DNA of 64,000 nt from the NCBI GenBank assembly GCA_902570425.1, contig CACFYB010000001.1, positions 62,001 through 126,000 of the forward strand. Reading direction: 5' to 3'. Below the pieces are notes generated by a model. It had not been told where the DNA came from. It worked only from the letters and a program-made list of their open reading frames with translations, and made no database searches. Of the stretch, positions 7,181-15,987 are shown piece by piece (within the stretch, counting starts at the first letter, position 1; every line of letters begins with the position of its first letter). The position numbers and the translations under genes were made by a program. Source of the stretch: an uncultured Pelagibacteraceae bacterium. GTDB lineage: Bacteria; Pseudomonadota; Alphaproteobacteria; Pelagibacterales; Pelagibacteraceae.

Positions 7181-8368
7181 CTAGTTTCTTAACTTTTTTT
7201 TATGAGAATTTATAAATTTCTCTACATTTGATTTATTAAAAGATTTATTTTCCTCAAAAGAAACTTTTTTAATTGAGTACGCATTACTTTTTGTAATTCT
7301 AGATTGAATAGTTATATTTCCTTTATAAAGTTTAAGTTTAACAGATCCGTTTACTTTATTTTTTTTAAGATCAACAATCTTTTGAAGTTTAAATCTTTCT
7401 TTTGAGTACCAATAACCATTATAAATTAGTTCTGCATATCTGGGCATAATCGAGTCTTTCTTGTGCATTGTTTCTCTATCAAGTGTTACTGACTCAATAG
7501 CTCTATGAGCTTTAATTAAAAGTGTTCCACCAGGTGTTTCATATACTCCTCTTGACTTTATTCCTAAAAATCTATTTTCAACTAAATCAACTCTTCCAAT
7601 ACCATTTTTTCCAGCAACAAGATTAAGTTTAGTTAGAATTTTTTCAGGACTAAATTTTTTACCATTGATACCTATTGGATCCCCATTTTTAAAATTAATA
7701 GTTATAAATGTTTCTTTATTAGGTGCTTTTTTAGGTGAAGTTGTTCTTTGAAAGATAAATTCCGGAGCAAAATTTCTTGGATTTTCGAGAATTTTACCCT
7801 CAGTAGATGTGTGAAATATATTATCATCAACAGAGAAAGGTGATGCACCTTTTTTATCTTTTGGAATAGGAATGTCATGTCTCTTTGCATAATTAATTAA
7901 GTCTGTTCTAGATTTTAAATTCCAAATTCTCCAAGGTGCAATAACTTTTATTTTTGGACCAAAATAATGATACCCAAGTTCAAATCTAACTTGATCATTC
8001 CCCTTTCCAGTTGCTCCATGGGCTACAGCGAAAGCTTTATATTTTTTTGCGATTCTAATTTGATCTTTTGCAATCAATGGTCTTGCAATTGAAGTCCCCA
8101 ACAAATAAACACCTTCATAAATTGCATGACCACGCATCATTGGAAAAACATAATTTTTTATAAACATGTTTTTTAAATTATTAATTATTACTTTTTTTAC
8201 TCCAAACTTTTTTGCGTTAGAAACAATTCTTTTTTTATTAATTTCTTGACCTATATCAGCAGTATAACAAATTATTTCAGCATTATATCTTTGTTGTAAC
8301 CATTTAAGTATAATAGAGGTATCCAAACCACCAGAATAAGCTAAAACAATTCTTTTTTTTGATTTCAT
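7181..8368 (-). CDS. argG: argininosuccinate synthase
   Basis: 395 aa, normal length for ArgG, which condenses citrulline and aspartate with ATP to argininosuccinate in arginine synthesis. The N-terminal PP-loop AYSGGLDTS (10-18) binds ATP. Further family signatures are AHGATGKGNDQVRFELGY (citrulline/aspartate site) and FLGIKSRGVYETPGGTLL. The gene is followed by dark-strand neighbours of unrelated function; argH is not in the window. The gap to the upstream ialB gene is 3 bp, suggesting co-transcription from the aldo/keto reductase side. Confidence 0.97.
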   Translation of the reverse strand: MKSKKRIVLAYSGGLDTSIILKWLQQRYNAEIICYTADIGQEINKKRIVSNAKKFGVKKVIINNLKNMFIKNYVFPMMRGHAIYEGVYLLGTSIARPLIAKDQIRIAKKYKAFAVAHGATGKGNDQVRFELGYHYFGPKIKVIAPWRIWNLKSRTDLINYAKRHDIPIPKDKKGASPFSVDDNIFHTSTEGKILENPRNFAPEFIFQRTTSPKKAPNKETFITINFKNGDPIGINGKKFSPEKILTKLNLVAGKNGIGRVDLVENRFLGIKSRGVYETPGGTLLIKAHRAIESVTLDRETMHKKDSIMPRYAELIYNGYWYSKERFKLQKIVDLKKNKVNGSVKLKLYKGNITIQSRITKSNAYSIKKVSFEENKSFNKSNVEKFINSHKKKLRN

Positions 8369-8371
8369 TTA

Positions 8372-8884
8372 TTAACTGCAAGCTTTTTTTGCAGTACCGT
8401 ATGCTTTTGTAAATCCAAGCAATGAGTAATGATCTATAGTTTGTGATCCTTTTTCATTATATCCAGTGATCATTATTCTCGATCCTTTTTTCATGACTTT
8501 GACCATAATATTCTCTTTTTTATTACTAGTCATCCAAGCAAAGCCTTGTTGTTTTATATCAAATTTAAATTTATTATTTCCAGAAGTTGCTAATACCGAA
8601 TTGTTTTTATTAAATTTATAACCAGCAGTTGTGCTGATTTCATCTGAAATTTTTTCACCAGGTCTAAAAGTTACAAATAATCTAGCATCTCTCTTATCTT
8701 TTTTTGGAGCCTGTAAAACAGGAATTGATTGAGCAAAACATACTTTTCCCGATGTCTCCGACACAACCATTACTTCCCAATCTTTAAATTTACCAATTTT
8801 TTTTAAATTTTCAGCAAACGTTTGAGATATAAAAGATATCAAAATAATTATTGATAAAGATATAGTTTTTTTAATTATGGACAT
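8372..8884 (-). CDS. invasion-associated locus B (IalB) family periplasmic protein
   Basis: 170 aa with a signal peptide (ISLSIIILISFISQTFA) and an IalB-type body: FKDWEVMVVSETSGKVCFAQS near 35-55 and a terminal ACS cysteine. IalB-family proteins are common in Alphaproteobacteria; outside Bartonella their role is unclear and a general periplasmic function is likely. The start overlaps the end of the aldo/keto reductase by 10 nt and the stop lies 3 bp before argG. Confidence 0.82.
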   Translation of the reverse strand: MSIIKKTISLSIIILISFISQTFAENLKKIGKFKDWEVMVVSETSGKVCFAQSIPVLQAPKKDKRDARLFVTFRPGEKISDEISTTAGYKFNKNNSVLATSGNNKFKFDIKQQGFAWMTSNKKENIMVKVMKKGSRIMITGYNEKGSQTIDHYSLLGFTKAYGTAKKACS

Positions 8885-9912
8885 GGATTTGGATAAATTT
8901 TTTGTATTTCATTAATTTTATTAATTATTTCGTTAGTTAAATTTATATTTACACTTTCTATATTAGTTTTCAACTGCTCCATAGTAGTCGCTCCAATAAT
9001 AACAGATGTTACAAAAGGTTGAATTTCTAAAAATTTTAATGACATTTGTGCCAAATCTAAATTATGTTTCATCGCTATTTCATAGTATGCATCGATTGCC
9101 TTACCAGCGTTAGGTTTATTATATCTGGTCCAGAAATCTTTATGCAGAGCTATTCTTGATTTTTTTGGTAATTGATTATTTCTATATTTTCCAGAAAGAT
9201 ACCCACAAGCAAGTGGCGAATAGGCAAGCAATCCAGCTTGTTCTCTTACAGACATTTCTGCAAGACCAACTTCATAAGTTCTATTTAAAAGGTTATATGG
9301 ATTTTGGACCGAAAGCATTCTTGGTAGATTATTTTTTTTTGATATTTCGAGAAATTTAGATAGACCCCAAGGAGTTTCATTTGATAGTCCAATGTATCTT
9401 ATTTTTCCTTGCTCTATAAATTTTTTTAGGTTTTCTAAAATGTCTTCAAACTTAGTCCACTCATCATTATCGTTATGTTCATAGCCTAATTTACCAAAAA
9501 AATTTGTATTTCTTTCTGGCCAGTGAAGTTGATATAAATCAATGTAATCAGTTTTTAATCTTTTTAAACTTCCCTCTAAAGCTTCTGTAATATTCTTTTT
9601 ACCAAATTGGTTGCCACCACCTCTAACGTATTCTCTCATTGGTCCACAAACTTTGGAAGCAAGAATTACTTTGTCTCTTTTTTTTGTTTTTTCAAACCAA
9701 TTACCTATGATTTTTTCTGTGTTACCAAATGTTTCTTTTCTTGGAGGTATAGAATATATCTCGGCGGTATCCCAAAAGTTTACACCTTGATCTAAAGCAA
9801 AATCCATTTGTTCAAATCCTTCGGCTTGAGTATTTTGCTCACCCCAAGTCATTGTACCGAGACAAATTGTACTTACTTTAAGATCAGTATTTCCTAATTT
9901 TTTGTAATTCAT
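8875..9912 (-). CDS. aldo/keto reductase (Tas-like)
   Basis: A 345-aa NADP(H)-dependent TIM-barrel oxidoreductase. It starts with MNYKKLGNTDLKVSTICLGT and shows the catalytic-site segments GVNFWDTAEIYS (Asp and Tyr), ILASKVCG (Lys) and LYQLHWPERN (His). The sequence length and NTQAEGFEQMDFALDQGVN stretch favour the Tas/protein-tyrosine-suppressor branch of the family. Physiological substrate unknown. It heads a unit with ialB and argG on the minus strand. Confidence 0.93.
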   Translation of the reverse strand: MNYKKLGNTDLKVSTICLGTMTWGEQNTQAEGFEQMDFALDQGVNFWDTAEIYSIPPRKETFGNTEKIIGNWFEKTKKRDKVILASKVCGPMREYVRGGGNQFGKKNITEALEGSLKRLKTDYIDLYQLHWPERNTNFFGKLGYEHNDNDEWTKFEDILENLKKFIEQGKIRYIGLSNETPWGLSKFLEISKKNNLPRMLSVQNPYNLLNRTYEVGLAEMSVREQAGLLAYSPLACGYLSGKYRNNQLPKKSRIALHKDFWTRYNKPNAGKAIDAYYEIAMKHNLDLAQMSLKFLEIQPFVTSVIIGATTMEQLKTNIESVNINLTNEIINKINEIQKIYPNPCP

Positions 9913-9956
9913 TCAGGTTTTTTGTATTAATTTTTTTTTAAATCTTTTAAGGCATC

Positions 9957-9984
9957 TTGAATAATTAGTAAAAGACTATATATT
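9957..9984 (+). promoter_or_regulatory. putative promoter of the Bax-inhibitor-1 family gene
   Basis: TTGAAT (9957-9962), a 16-bp spacer and TATATT (9979-9984). The predicted start near 9991 leaves a leader of about 3 nt before ATG 9994, so again essentially leaderless. No Shine-Dalgarno is visible. Confidence 0.4.
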
Positions 9985-9993
9985 ATTGTAATT

Positions 9994-10755
9994 ATGGAAT
10001 TTGACAAAAAAGGAATACTTGCAAGAGCTAAAGCTGCAGCCCAAGAAACTATAGTAACAGATGAAGGCTTAAGAGCCTATATGCTTAAAGTTTATAATTA
10101 TATGGCGACAGGTATTTTACTAACTGGAATAATTGCACTTTTAACATTTAAGATGTCAGTTGTAACTGATGCTTCAGGATCTATAGTGGGATTGACGCAA
10201 ATGGGTAATGCAATTTATTTATCAGGTTTAAAATGGTTAGTGATGTTAGCTCCACTTGGTATTGTTTTTTATATGAGTTTTGGAATTAATAAGATGAGTG
10301 CATCAAAAGCACAAACAACATTTTGGATTTTTGCCGCATTAATGGGATTATCTTTATCCTCAATATTATTAGTCTACACAGGTATGAGTGTAACGAGAGT
10401 ATTCTTCATTACATCCGCAACATTTGGTGCAATGAGTATATATGGATATACAACTAAAAGAGACCTTACAAAACTTGGATCTTTTTTAATGATGGGATTA
10501 ATTGGAATCATAATTGCCTCAATAGTCAATATTTTTATGAAATCTTCAATGATGTATTTTGTGATTTCAATTTTAGGAGTTTTAATATTCGTAGGCTTAA
10601 CTGCATATGACACTCAAAAAATTAAAAATATGTATACAGCTTCAGACTCTGGTGAATTGATGGGAAAAAAGGCTGTAATGGGTGCTTTAACTCTATATTT
10701 AGATTTTATTAATTTGTTTATTATGCTCTTAAGACTTTTTGGTCAAAGAAGATAA
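9994..10755 (+). CDS. Bax inhibitor-1/YccA family membrane protein
   Basis: A 253-aa protein with about seven hydrophobic segments and the BI-1 signature sequences near the C-terminus: GLTAYDTQKIKNMY (residues about 202-215) and LTLYLDFINLFIMLLRLFG at the end. Family members such as YccA modulate FtsH-dependent membrane proteolysis, and BsYetJ is a pH-dependent calcium leak channel; which applies here is unknown. Single gene between two convergent neighbours with its own promoter. Confidence 0.93.
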   Translation: MEFDKKGILARAKAAAQETIVTDEGLRAYMLKVYNYMATGILLTGIIALLTFKMSVVTDASGSIVGLTQMGNAIYLSGLKWLVMLAPLGIVFYMSFGINKMSASKAQTTFWIFAALMGLSLSSILLVYTGMSVTRVFFITSATFGAMSIYGYTTKRDLTKLGSFLMMGLIGIIIASIVNIFMKSSMMYFVISILGVLIFVGLTAYDTQKIKNMYTASDSGELMGKKAVMGALTLYLDFINLFIMLLRLFGQRR

Positions 10756-10757
10756 TT

Positions 10758-11105
10758 TTAATCTGTAAGTTTTTTCCAGTTTGTATTTTTAAGCAATAAG
10801 TTTAAATCGTTTGAATTTTTTAAAATTTTACCATTTGTATCAGTTATTAAATATTTAAGATTTTTATTCTTGGGTTTAAAATTTTTACAGATTTTATAAA
10901 GAGCGTTTTCTGCTGCATTTTTGAATACACTAAATCCCACCTGCCTACTTGATATACTTAAACCATAGTCTTTCCAGGATCCTTCAGAAACCATTTTAGC
11001 ATATAAGTCCAAGATTATTTTCAATTCATCTTTTTCAAAAAAATATTTTTCGTCAATATTTTTGTTGTTAACATTATTAATTACTAATCTTAAGTTATTA
11101 TTCAT
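10758..11105 (-). CDS. DUF2794 family protein
   Basis: A 115-aa cytosolic protein. The core FFEKDELKIILDLYAKMVSEGSWKDYGLS, then FSVFKNAAENALYKICK, matches the alphaproteobacterial DUF2794 family; function unknown. It overlaps the end of yciB by 8 nt and is probably translated from the same message. It ends 2 bp from the convergent BI-1 gene with no obvious terminator between. Confidence 0.85.
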   Translation of the reverse strand: MNNNLRLVINNVNNKNIDEKYFFEKDELKIILDLYAKMVSEGSWKDYGLSISSRQVGFSVFKNAAENALYKICKNFKPKNKNLKYLITDTNGKILKNSNDLNLLLKNTNWKKLTD

Positions 11106-11649
11106 CTGTTTTGTATTTATTAATTAACCCAATTTGAAATGCAGTAAAAATAAAAGTAATTGGCAATAAACCCCAAACTTTAAAATTTACCCAAAATTCT
11201 TCTGATTGAGTTCTCCATACTAATTCGTTTAAAATTGCCAGACCAAAAAAAAAATAAATCCATCTTTTATTTAAAATTTTCCACCCTTCATTTGACAATG
11301 AAACTGAATTACCCATTAATTTTTTTAGGACAGGCTCTTTGGTAAAAAAATTTCCAAATATTAATCCAAGACCAAACAAAATATTAATAATTGTTGGTTT
11401 AATATAAATAAAAACTGGATTATTAAAATAAATTGTAAGTCCACCAAATAGAGTTATTAATATTCCACTAATCAGTGGTACCTTGGGAATTTTTCTTTCT
11501 AAAATCCACATTATAAGTAGAGCTATTATTGTCGCAATTATAAATGGAGGGATTGCAACTCTTAAATCTTTACCACTATCGTAATAGTAGTAAAAAAAAA
11601 TTATTAGAGGTCCAAAATCTGTAAGAAATTTAATAAGAGATTTGTTCAC
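11098..11649 (-). CDS. yciB: septation protein/inner membrane protein YciB (IspZ family)
   Basis: An integral membrane protein with five or six TM segments and the family motifs KFLTDFGPLIIFF at the N-terminus, RKIPKVPLISGILITLFGGL in the middle and RWIYFFFGLAILNELVWR then KVWGLLPITFIFTAFQ near the end. YciB/IspZ affects envelope synthesis and septation. I chose GTG 11649 (MNKSLIKFLTDFGP) because it matches the family's usual N-terminus; the track's TTG at 11673 would add eight residues. The DUF2794 gene follows with an 8-nt overlap. Confidence 0.88.
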   Translation of the reverse strand: MNKSLIKFLTDFGPLIIFFYYYYDSGKDLRVAIPPFIIATIIALLIMWILERKIPKVPLISGILITLFGGLTIYFNNPVFIYIKPTIINILFGLGLIFGNFFTKEPVLKKLMGNSVSLSNEGWKILNKRWIYFFFGLAILNELVWRTQSEEFWVNFKVWGLLPITFIFTAFQIGLINKYKTDE

Positions 11650-11738
11650 TAAGGAGATATTAACATAAATCAAAATTTAATAAAAACTTTATATTTTTTC
11701 CTATTGATTTTTTTTTTTAAATACCCATACTCAATCAT

Positions 11739-12059
11739 ATGGCAATCCAAAAAGCAAAATTTTCAATCGGAGATATAGTCAAGCATAAACATTTCGAATT
11801 TAGAGGAGTAATTTATGATGTTGACTTTGAATTCAATAATTCCGAGGAATGGTATCAATCTATTCCAAAAAATGTAAGACCAAGAAAAGATCAGCCTTTT
11901 TATCATTTACTTGCAGAAAATGATGAGATTACTTATGAAGCTTATGTATCTGAACAAAATTTACTTTTTGATGACTCTGATGAGCCGATTAAGCACCCTT
12001 TAATTGAAGAAATTTTTTCTGGGAAAAAAGGGTCAGCTTATTTCAAGCAATCTAATTAG
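11739..12059 (+). CDS. hspQ: heat shock protein HspQ (hemimethylated-DNA-binding/YccV family)
   Basis: A 106-aa protein with the HspQ fold signature: FSIGDIVKHKHFEFRGVIYDVD near the N-terminus, PRKDQPFYHLLAEN in the middle and YEAYVSEQNLL further on. In enterobacteria HspQ affects stability of mutant DnaA and acts as a specificity enhancer for Lon protease. Single gene; the 179 bp after it contain a promoter-like sequence and an inverted repeat (listed separately). Confidence 0.92.
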   Translation: MAIQKAKFSIGDIVKHKHFEFRGVIYDVDFEFNNSEEWYQSIPKNVRPRKDQPFYHLLAENDEITYEAYVSEQNLLFDDSDEPIKHPLIEEIFSGKKGSAYFKQSN

Positions 12060-12095
12060 TAAAAATCATTTTTTTACCATAATTGGCGCAAATAT

Positions 12096-12125
12096 TTGAC
12101 ATAACAAATTTCTATATTCTAATTA
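12096..12125 (+). promoter_or_regulatory. promoter-like sequence upstream of the inverted repeat
   Basis: A perfect TTGACA (12096-12101), an 18-bp spacer and TAATTA (12120-12125). Transcription would begin around 12132, inside the left arm of the inverted repeat at 12128-12186. It could drive a small RNA or a long leader for ccmC. By eye only. Confidence 0.35.
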
Positions 12126-12127
12126 TT

Positions 12128-12186
12128 CTGATCAAGAGTGTATATTATTACCCTTCGTTATTATCTCCCTCTACATTCTTGATCAG
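12128..12186. repeat. 15-bp inverted repeat with 29-nt loop between hspQ and ccmC
   Basis: CTGATCAAGAGTGTA (12128-12142) and TACATTCTTGATCAG (12172-12186) pair over all 15 positions if one G-U is allowed. The loop is pyrimidine-rich on the plus strand, and therefore GAGGGAG-like on the minus strand. There is no uninterrupted T-run after the right arm, so it is not a classical terminator. A structured RNA, a dimeric-protein operator or a weak bidirectional terminator are possible. Confidence 0.6.
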
Positions 12187-12226
12187 TTAATTTTCCGCAT
12201 TAAATTTATAAATTTTTTATTTAATA

Positions 12227-12232
12227 TATAAT
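12227..12232 (+). promoter_or_regulatory. ccmC: consensus -10 box directly upstream of ccmC
   Basis: A perfect TATAAT whose last base is 6 nt before ATG 12239, predicting transcription from the start codon itself. The -35 is weak (TTTATA, 16-bp spacer). This would give a leaderless ccm operon mRNA that does not include the upstream inverted repeat. Confidence 0.45.
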
Positions 12233-12238
12233 ACTCAT

Positions 12239-12946
12239 ATGTTTAAATATTTAGAGCCAAATAAAATTTTTTCTATTACATCAAAAGCACCAAAGTATGT
12301 TTTCATAGTATTTATTGTTGTTCTGACTATTGGTTTATTAGAGTCGTTGGTATTATCACCGGAGGATTATAAACAAAGTCATTCAGTTAGAATTATGTAT
12401 GTTCATGTACCTGCTGCATGGATTACTCTTGGAATTTTTTCCACAATTACTTTGTTATCTATTATTGGATATATTTTTAAATTTAAAAATTTTTTTTTAA
12501 TTTCTAAAAGTCTCGCTCCATCGGGATTTATTTTTAATATTATTGCGTTAGTGACAGGTTCAATTTGGGGAAAACCTACTTGGGGAACTTGGTGGGCATG
12601 GGATGCTAGAATTACTTCCATGTTGATTCTATTAATGTTTTATGGATTGTATTTATTAGCTTGGCGAATCTATCAGGATCGAGAACAAGTATTTAAGATA
12701 ACTTCTATGATAACAATTTTAGGAATTATAAATGTTCCAATTATAAAGTACTCTGTTGATTGGTGGAATACACTTCATCAGCCTGCTTCAATTAATATTT
12801 TATCGAAATCATCAATTCATTCATCAATGCTTTTCCCTTTATTGATAATGACTGCGGCATTTGCTCTTTTTTCATTACTAATTTTTTTAATGAAATATAA
12901 TACAGAACTGATAAAGATAAAAAATAAAGGCTTAGATAGATTATGA
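12239..12946 (+). CDS. ccmC: heme exporter/cytochrome c maturation protein CcmC
   Basis: A 235-aa, six-TM protein. The tryptophan-rich heme-handling motif WGTWWAWDARITSML lies near residue 115, flanked by the conserved His of MYVHVPAAW and the second His of NTLHQPAS. CcmC presents heme to the chaperone CcmE in the periplasm during cytochrome c biogenesis (System I). First gene of ccmCDEFGH; its stop overlaps ccmD by 4 nt. ccmA and ccmB, the usual ABC partners, are not in this window. Confidence 0.95.
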   Translation: MFKYLEPNKIFSITSKAPKYVFIVFIVVLTIGLLESLVLSPEDYKQSHSVRIMYVHVPAAWITLGIFSTITLLSIIGYIFKFKNFFLISKSLAPSGFIFNIIALVTGSIWGKPTWGTWWAWDARITSMLILLMFYGLYLLAWRIYQDREQVFKITSMITILGIINVPIIKYSVDWWNTLHQPASINILSKSSIHSSMLFPLLIMTAAFALFSLLIFLMKYNTELIKIKNKGLDRL

Positions 12947-13170
12947 TTAATGAATTAATAAATATGAATGGATATGGAATTTACGTTTGGTCAGCGTTTA
13001 TATTTACTCTTTTAAATTTTATATTGTTATATGCTGTAATAAAGATCCAATACGCAAAAGAGAAAAAAAAGTTTATTACGAAGTTTGGATCTCTTACATC
13101 AGAAAAAGCTTCTTTTGCGAAATCACAAAGTATTAATAGAGAGATATTATCTAATATTTCTAACATTTAA
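12943..13170 (+). CDS. ccmD: heme exporter protein CcmD
   Basis: 75 aa with one TM segment: [25 protein letters not shown] followed by a basic cytoplasmic part. The N-terminal G-Y-x-x-Y-V-W-x-A-F pattern is the CcmD hallmark; CcmD helps release holo-CcmE from CcmC. It is longer than typical CcmD, with about 30 extra C-terminal residues. The start overlaps ccmC by ATGA; an internal Met at 12964 is an alternative that fits the family better. Position between ccmC and ccmE supports the call. Confidence 0.85.
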   Translation: MINELINMNGYGIYVWSAFIFTLLNFILLYAVIKIQYAKEKKKFITKFGSLTSEKASFAKSQSINREILSNISNI

Positions 13171-13181
13171 TCTTTAAAGTC

Positions 13182-13601
13182 ATGTATGGTCGAAAAGTTA
13201 AACTAAGATTTTTTTATATATTACTGATTTTAACTACTTTAGTTTTAACAATTTTTTTAATTTTAAAATCACTTGAACAGAATGTTATATATTTCCAATC
13301 TCCATCAGAAATTAAGAATATTTCAGAAATTGATAATAAAAAATTGAGAGTTGGTGGGATGGTAAAAAAAGACTCTATTTTAATTAATTCTGAGGAAATA
13401 AATTTCATTATTACTGATTTGAAGAATGAAATAAATGTTATTTATTCGGGAGTAGTCCCAAATCTATTTGAGGAAGGTAAAGGAGTTGTTGCTGAAGGAT
13501 ATTTAAAAGATAGAAATTTTTTTATGGCTATAAAGATTTTAGCTAAACATGATGAAAATTATATGCCCCCGGAAGTTAAGGCGGCATTAGAGGAGAAATA
13601 A
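13182..13601 (+). CDS. ccmE: cytochrome c-type biogenesis heme chaperone CcmE
   Basis: A 139-aa membrane-anchored periplasmic OB-fold protein. The N-terminal TM anchor spans about 9-29. The heme-attachment segment is [12 protein letters not shown], with the covalently heme-binding His123 and the axial Tyr127. [11 protein letters not shown] and the [19 protein letters not shown] segment are standard CcmE. It carries heme from CcmC to CcmF. Third in the ccm operon. Confidence 0.96.
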   Translation: MYGRKVKLRFFYILLILTTLVLTIFLILKSLEQNVIYFQSPSEIKNISEIDNKKLRVGGMVKKDSILINSEEINFIITDLKNEINVIYSGVVPNLFEEGKGVVAEGYLKDRNFFMAIKILAKHDENYMPPEVKAALEEK

Positions 13602-13604
13602 GTT

Positions 13605-15479
13605 TTGGCAAGTTTGATTGGCTTTTATTCTTTGGTTTTTGGTATTTGTTCGTCTGTTGCAATAATTATTTTTTCTATTCAAAATTTTAGAAATCCTAAA
13701 AAATTAAATGAAAAAATTTTAATTTTAACTTTCTTACAATTTTTTTTAGTCACAATCAGTTTTTTAGGTCTAATAATTTCTTTTGTAAATTCAGATTTTA
13801 GTAATGAGACTGTTTTTAACCATTCTCATACAACAAAACCATTATTTTATAAAATTTCTGGATCTTGGGGAAATCATGAGGGAAGCTTATTACTTTGGCT
13901 ACTTGTGCTTACTTTATTTATTTTTTTATTCATTTTAAAGTCTGGAAAACAACCTACACAATATAGGATATTAACTTTATTATTTCAGGAAATAATTATT
14001 ATAGGTTTTTTTATTTTTTTATTAAAGACTTCAAGTCCATTTAATTACATATACCCAATTCCGGAGGAGGGTCTAGGTCTAAATCCAATTTTACAAGATC
14101 CATCCTTAGCAATTCATCCACCAATTCTTTATTTTGGATATGTTGGAACATCAATAATTTTTTCTTCTTCACTTTCTGCAATGGTTGTAAATTATATCTC
14201 AAAAGAGTGGGCCAAGCATATCAAAGTATGGGTTTTAATATCTTGGATTTTTTTAACCTTGGGAATTTTGCTAGGTTCTATTTGGGCATACTATGAATTA
14301 GGTTGGGGTGGTTTTTGGTTTTGGGATCCTGTTGAAAACGTATCTTTAATGCCTTGGTTTGCTTTAACAACATTAATTCATTGTATTTTAGTTTTAGAAA
14401 AAAGATTAGAATTAACTTCTTGGGTAATAATTTTATCTATCACAACTTTTACATTAAGTATGTCAGGTACTTTTCTAGTTAGATCAGGAATTTTAAATTC
14501 AGTACATACATTTGCAAATGATCCGGAAAGAGGCCTTTTTATTTTGATTTTTCTATTCACTTTAATTTTTTTATCACTTTTCGTTTTTTTCTTTTTTCAT
14601 AAAAAAGAGACTAATAATAAAAGTTCCTTTTTTTTAGTAAGTAAAGAAACATCAATAATATTAAATAATTGGTTCATGATGTATTTTCTTTCAGTTGTTT
14701 TGGTTGGAACAACTTACCCGATTTTTTTAGATGTAATTTCATCTGATAAAATATCAATAGGACCACCTTTTTATCATAAATTGATTATTCCTTTTTTAAT
14801 TCCATTTTTACTTGCAATGACCATTGGCCCTAGGCTGAAATGGATTAAATCTGATTTATCTGATAAATTCATCCTAATTATATTTTTTATAATTTCCTTA
14901 TTACTTTCATTATATATAGTTAAGACTCTTAAGATCGATTTTCTAATAAATTCTATTTTAATATCTTTCGTTTTTTATTTATTTTTCATTACTTTAAGAG
15001 ATTTTTTTAACAAAAAGTATAATAATCTATCACAGAACATTGCACATTTTGGTTTCAGTTTATTTTTGTTGAGTATTATATTTAATAATATTCTTTCAAG
15101 TGAAGTGATAACAAATTTGAAAGTAGGAGATACTTTTAAATCAGAAAAATTAAAGATTTATTTTGAAAATATCACTCAAAAAAATGAGAAAAACTTTGAG
15201 TCTTTTGTTGGAGAATTTGTTGTAGAAAATTCTCAAGGTGATGTTTTTATTATGAAACCAGAACTTAGAATTTATAATCAACCAAATATTGCGACTAGCG
15301 AAGCATATATTAGAACAAGTTTATTTTCTGATAAATTTATGACAATGAATTTAGTTCAAAATCAAGAATATTTTAATGTAAGATATCAAATTAAACCATT
15401 AATGATTTGGATTTGGATTTCAGTGTTGATGATCACGCTAGGTGGATTAATGAGTATAATTAAAAAAAATGAAAATTAG
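13605..15479 (+). CDS. ccmF: cytochrome c heme lyase subunit CcmF
   Basis: A 624-aa multi-TM protein that attaches heme to apocytochrome c. The heme-handling WWD-type motif WGGFWFWDPVENVSLMPW is near 228-245, and the early signature SGSWGNHEGSLLLWLL near 86-101. It starts at TTG 13605, 3 nt after the ccmE stop; no ATG in frame gives a better N-terminus. Its 3' end overlaps ccmG by 11 nt. Confidence 0.95.
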   Translation: MASLIGFYSLVFGICSSVAIIIFSIQNFRNPKKLNEKILILTFLQFFLVTISFLGLIISFVNSDFSNETVFNHSHTTKPLFYKISGSWGNHEGSLLLWLLVLTLFIFLFILKSGKQPTQYRILTLLFQEIIIIGFFIFLLKTSSPFNYIYPIPEEGLGLNPILQDPSLAIHPPILYFGYVGTSIIFSSSLSAMVVNYISKEWAKHIKVWVLISWIFLTLGILLGSIWAYYELGWGGFWFWDPVENVSLMPWFALTTLIHCILVLEKRLELTSWVIILSITTFTLSMSGTFLVRSGILNSVHTFANDPERGLFILIFLFTLIFLSLFVFFFFHKKETNNKSSFFLVSKETSIILNNWFMMYFLSVVLVGTTYPIFLDVISSDKISIGPPFYHKLIIPFLIPFLLAMTIGPRLKWIKSDLSDKFILIIFFIISLLLSLYIVKTLKIDFLINSILISFVFYLFFITLRDFFNKKYNNLSQNIAHFGFSLFLLSIIFNNILSSEVITNLKVGDTFKSEKLKIYFENITQKNEKNFESFVGEFVVENSQGDVFIMKPELRIYNQPNIATSEAYIRTSLFSDKFMTMNLVQNQEYFNVRYQIKPLMIWIWISVLMITLGGLMSIIKKNEN

Positions 15480-15987
15480 AGTCATACCGATAATTACAAC
15501 TATATTTTTTATTATCATTTTTATTTTATTCTATAGAGGTCTAGAAAATTCAAATATTTATGTTCCTAAAACTAATATTAATAAACAAATTCCAACATTT
15601 AACGCAAAATTATATAATAGTTCTGAAGAGGTAAGCTCTAGTAAAATTTTCAAAGATAATCAATTTTATCTAATGAATATTTGGTCATCATGGTGTGTTC
15701 CATGTAGAGATGAACATGGCTTTTTAAAAGAATTATCAGATGAAAAAAATTTAAAATTAATTGGTTTAAATTATAAAGATAATAAAGAAAGTGCCAACAA
15801 ATTTCTAAATGAGTTAGGTAATCCATACGATATTATTTTTTCAGATCCAAAAGGAATTATAGCTATTGATTGGGGTGCATATGGTGTACCCGAAACATAT
15901 TTGATAAAAAACAAAATGATTATAAAAAAAACTATTGGACCATTGGACAAAAATTCAATTATGGAAATTAAAGAAATTATTAAATGA
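15469..15987 (+). CDS. ccmG: thiol:disulfide interchange protein CcmG/DsbE
   Basis: 172 aa with an N-terminal membrane anchor (about 5-22) and a periplasmic thioredoxin fold. The redox motif is WCVPC (C76, C79) and the cis-Pro loop is YGVPETYLI. CcmG reduces the CXXCH cysteines of apocytochrome c before heme ligation. It overlaps ccmF by 11 nt and ccmH by 4 nt, so translation is coupled. Confidence 0.95.
   Translation: MKIRVIPIITTIFFIIIFILFYRGLENSNIYVPKTNINKQIPTFNAKLYNSSEEVSSSKIFKDNQFYLMNIWSSWCVPCRDEHGFLKELSDEKNLKLIGLNYKDNKESANKFLNELGNPYDIIFSDPKGIIAIDWGAYGVPETYLIKNKMIIKKTIGPLDKNSIMEIKEIIK

Noticed and set aside
9156-9359. 67-aa plus-strand ORF inside the aldo/keto reductase
   Set aside because: Antisense to conserved barrel sequence; shadow.
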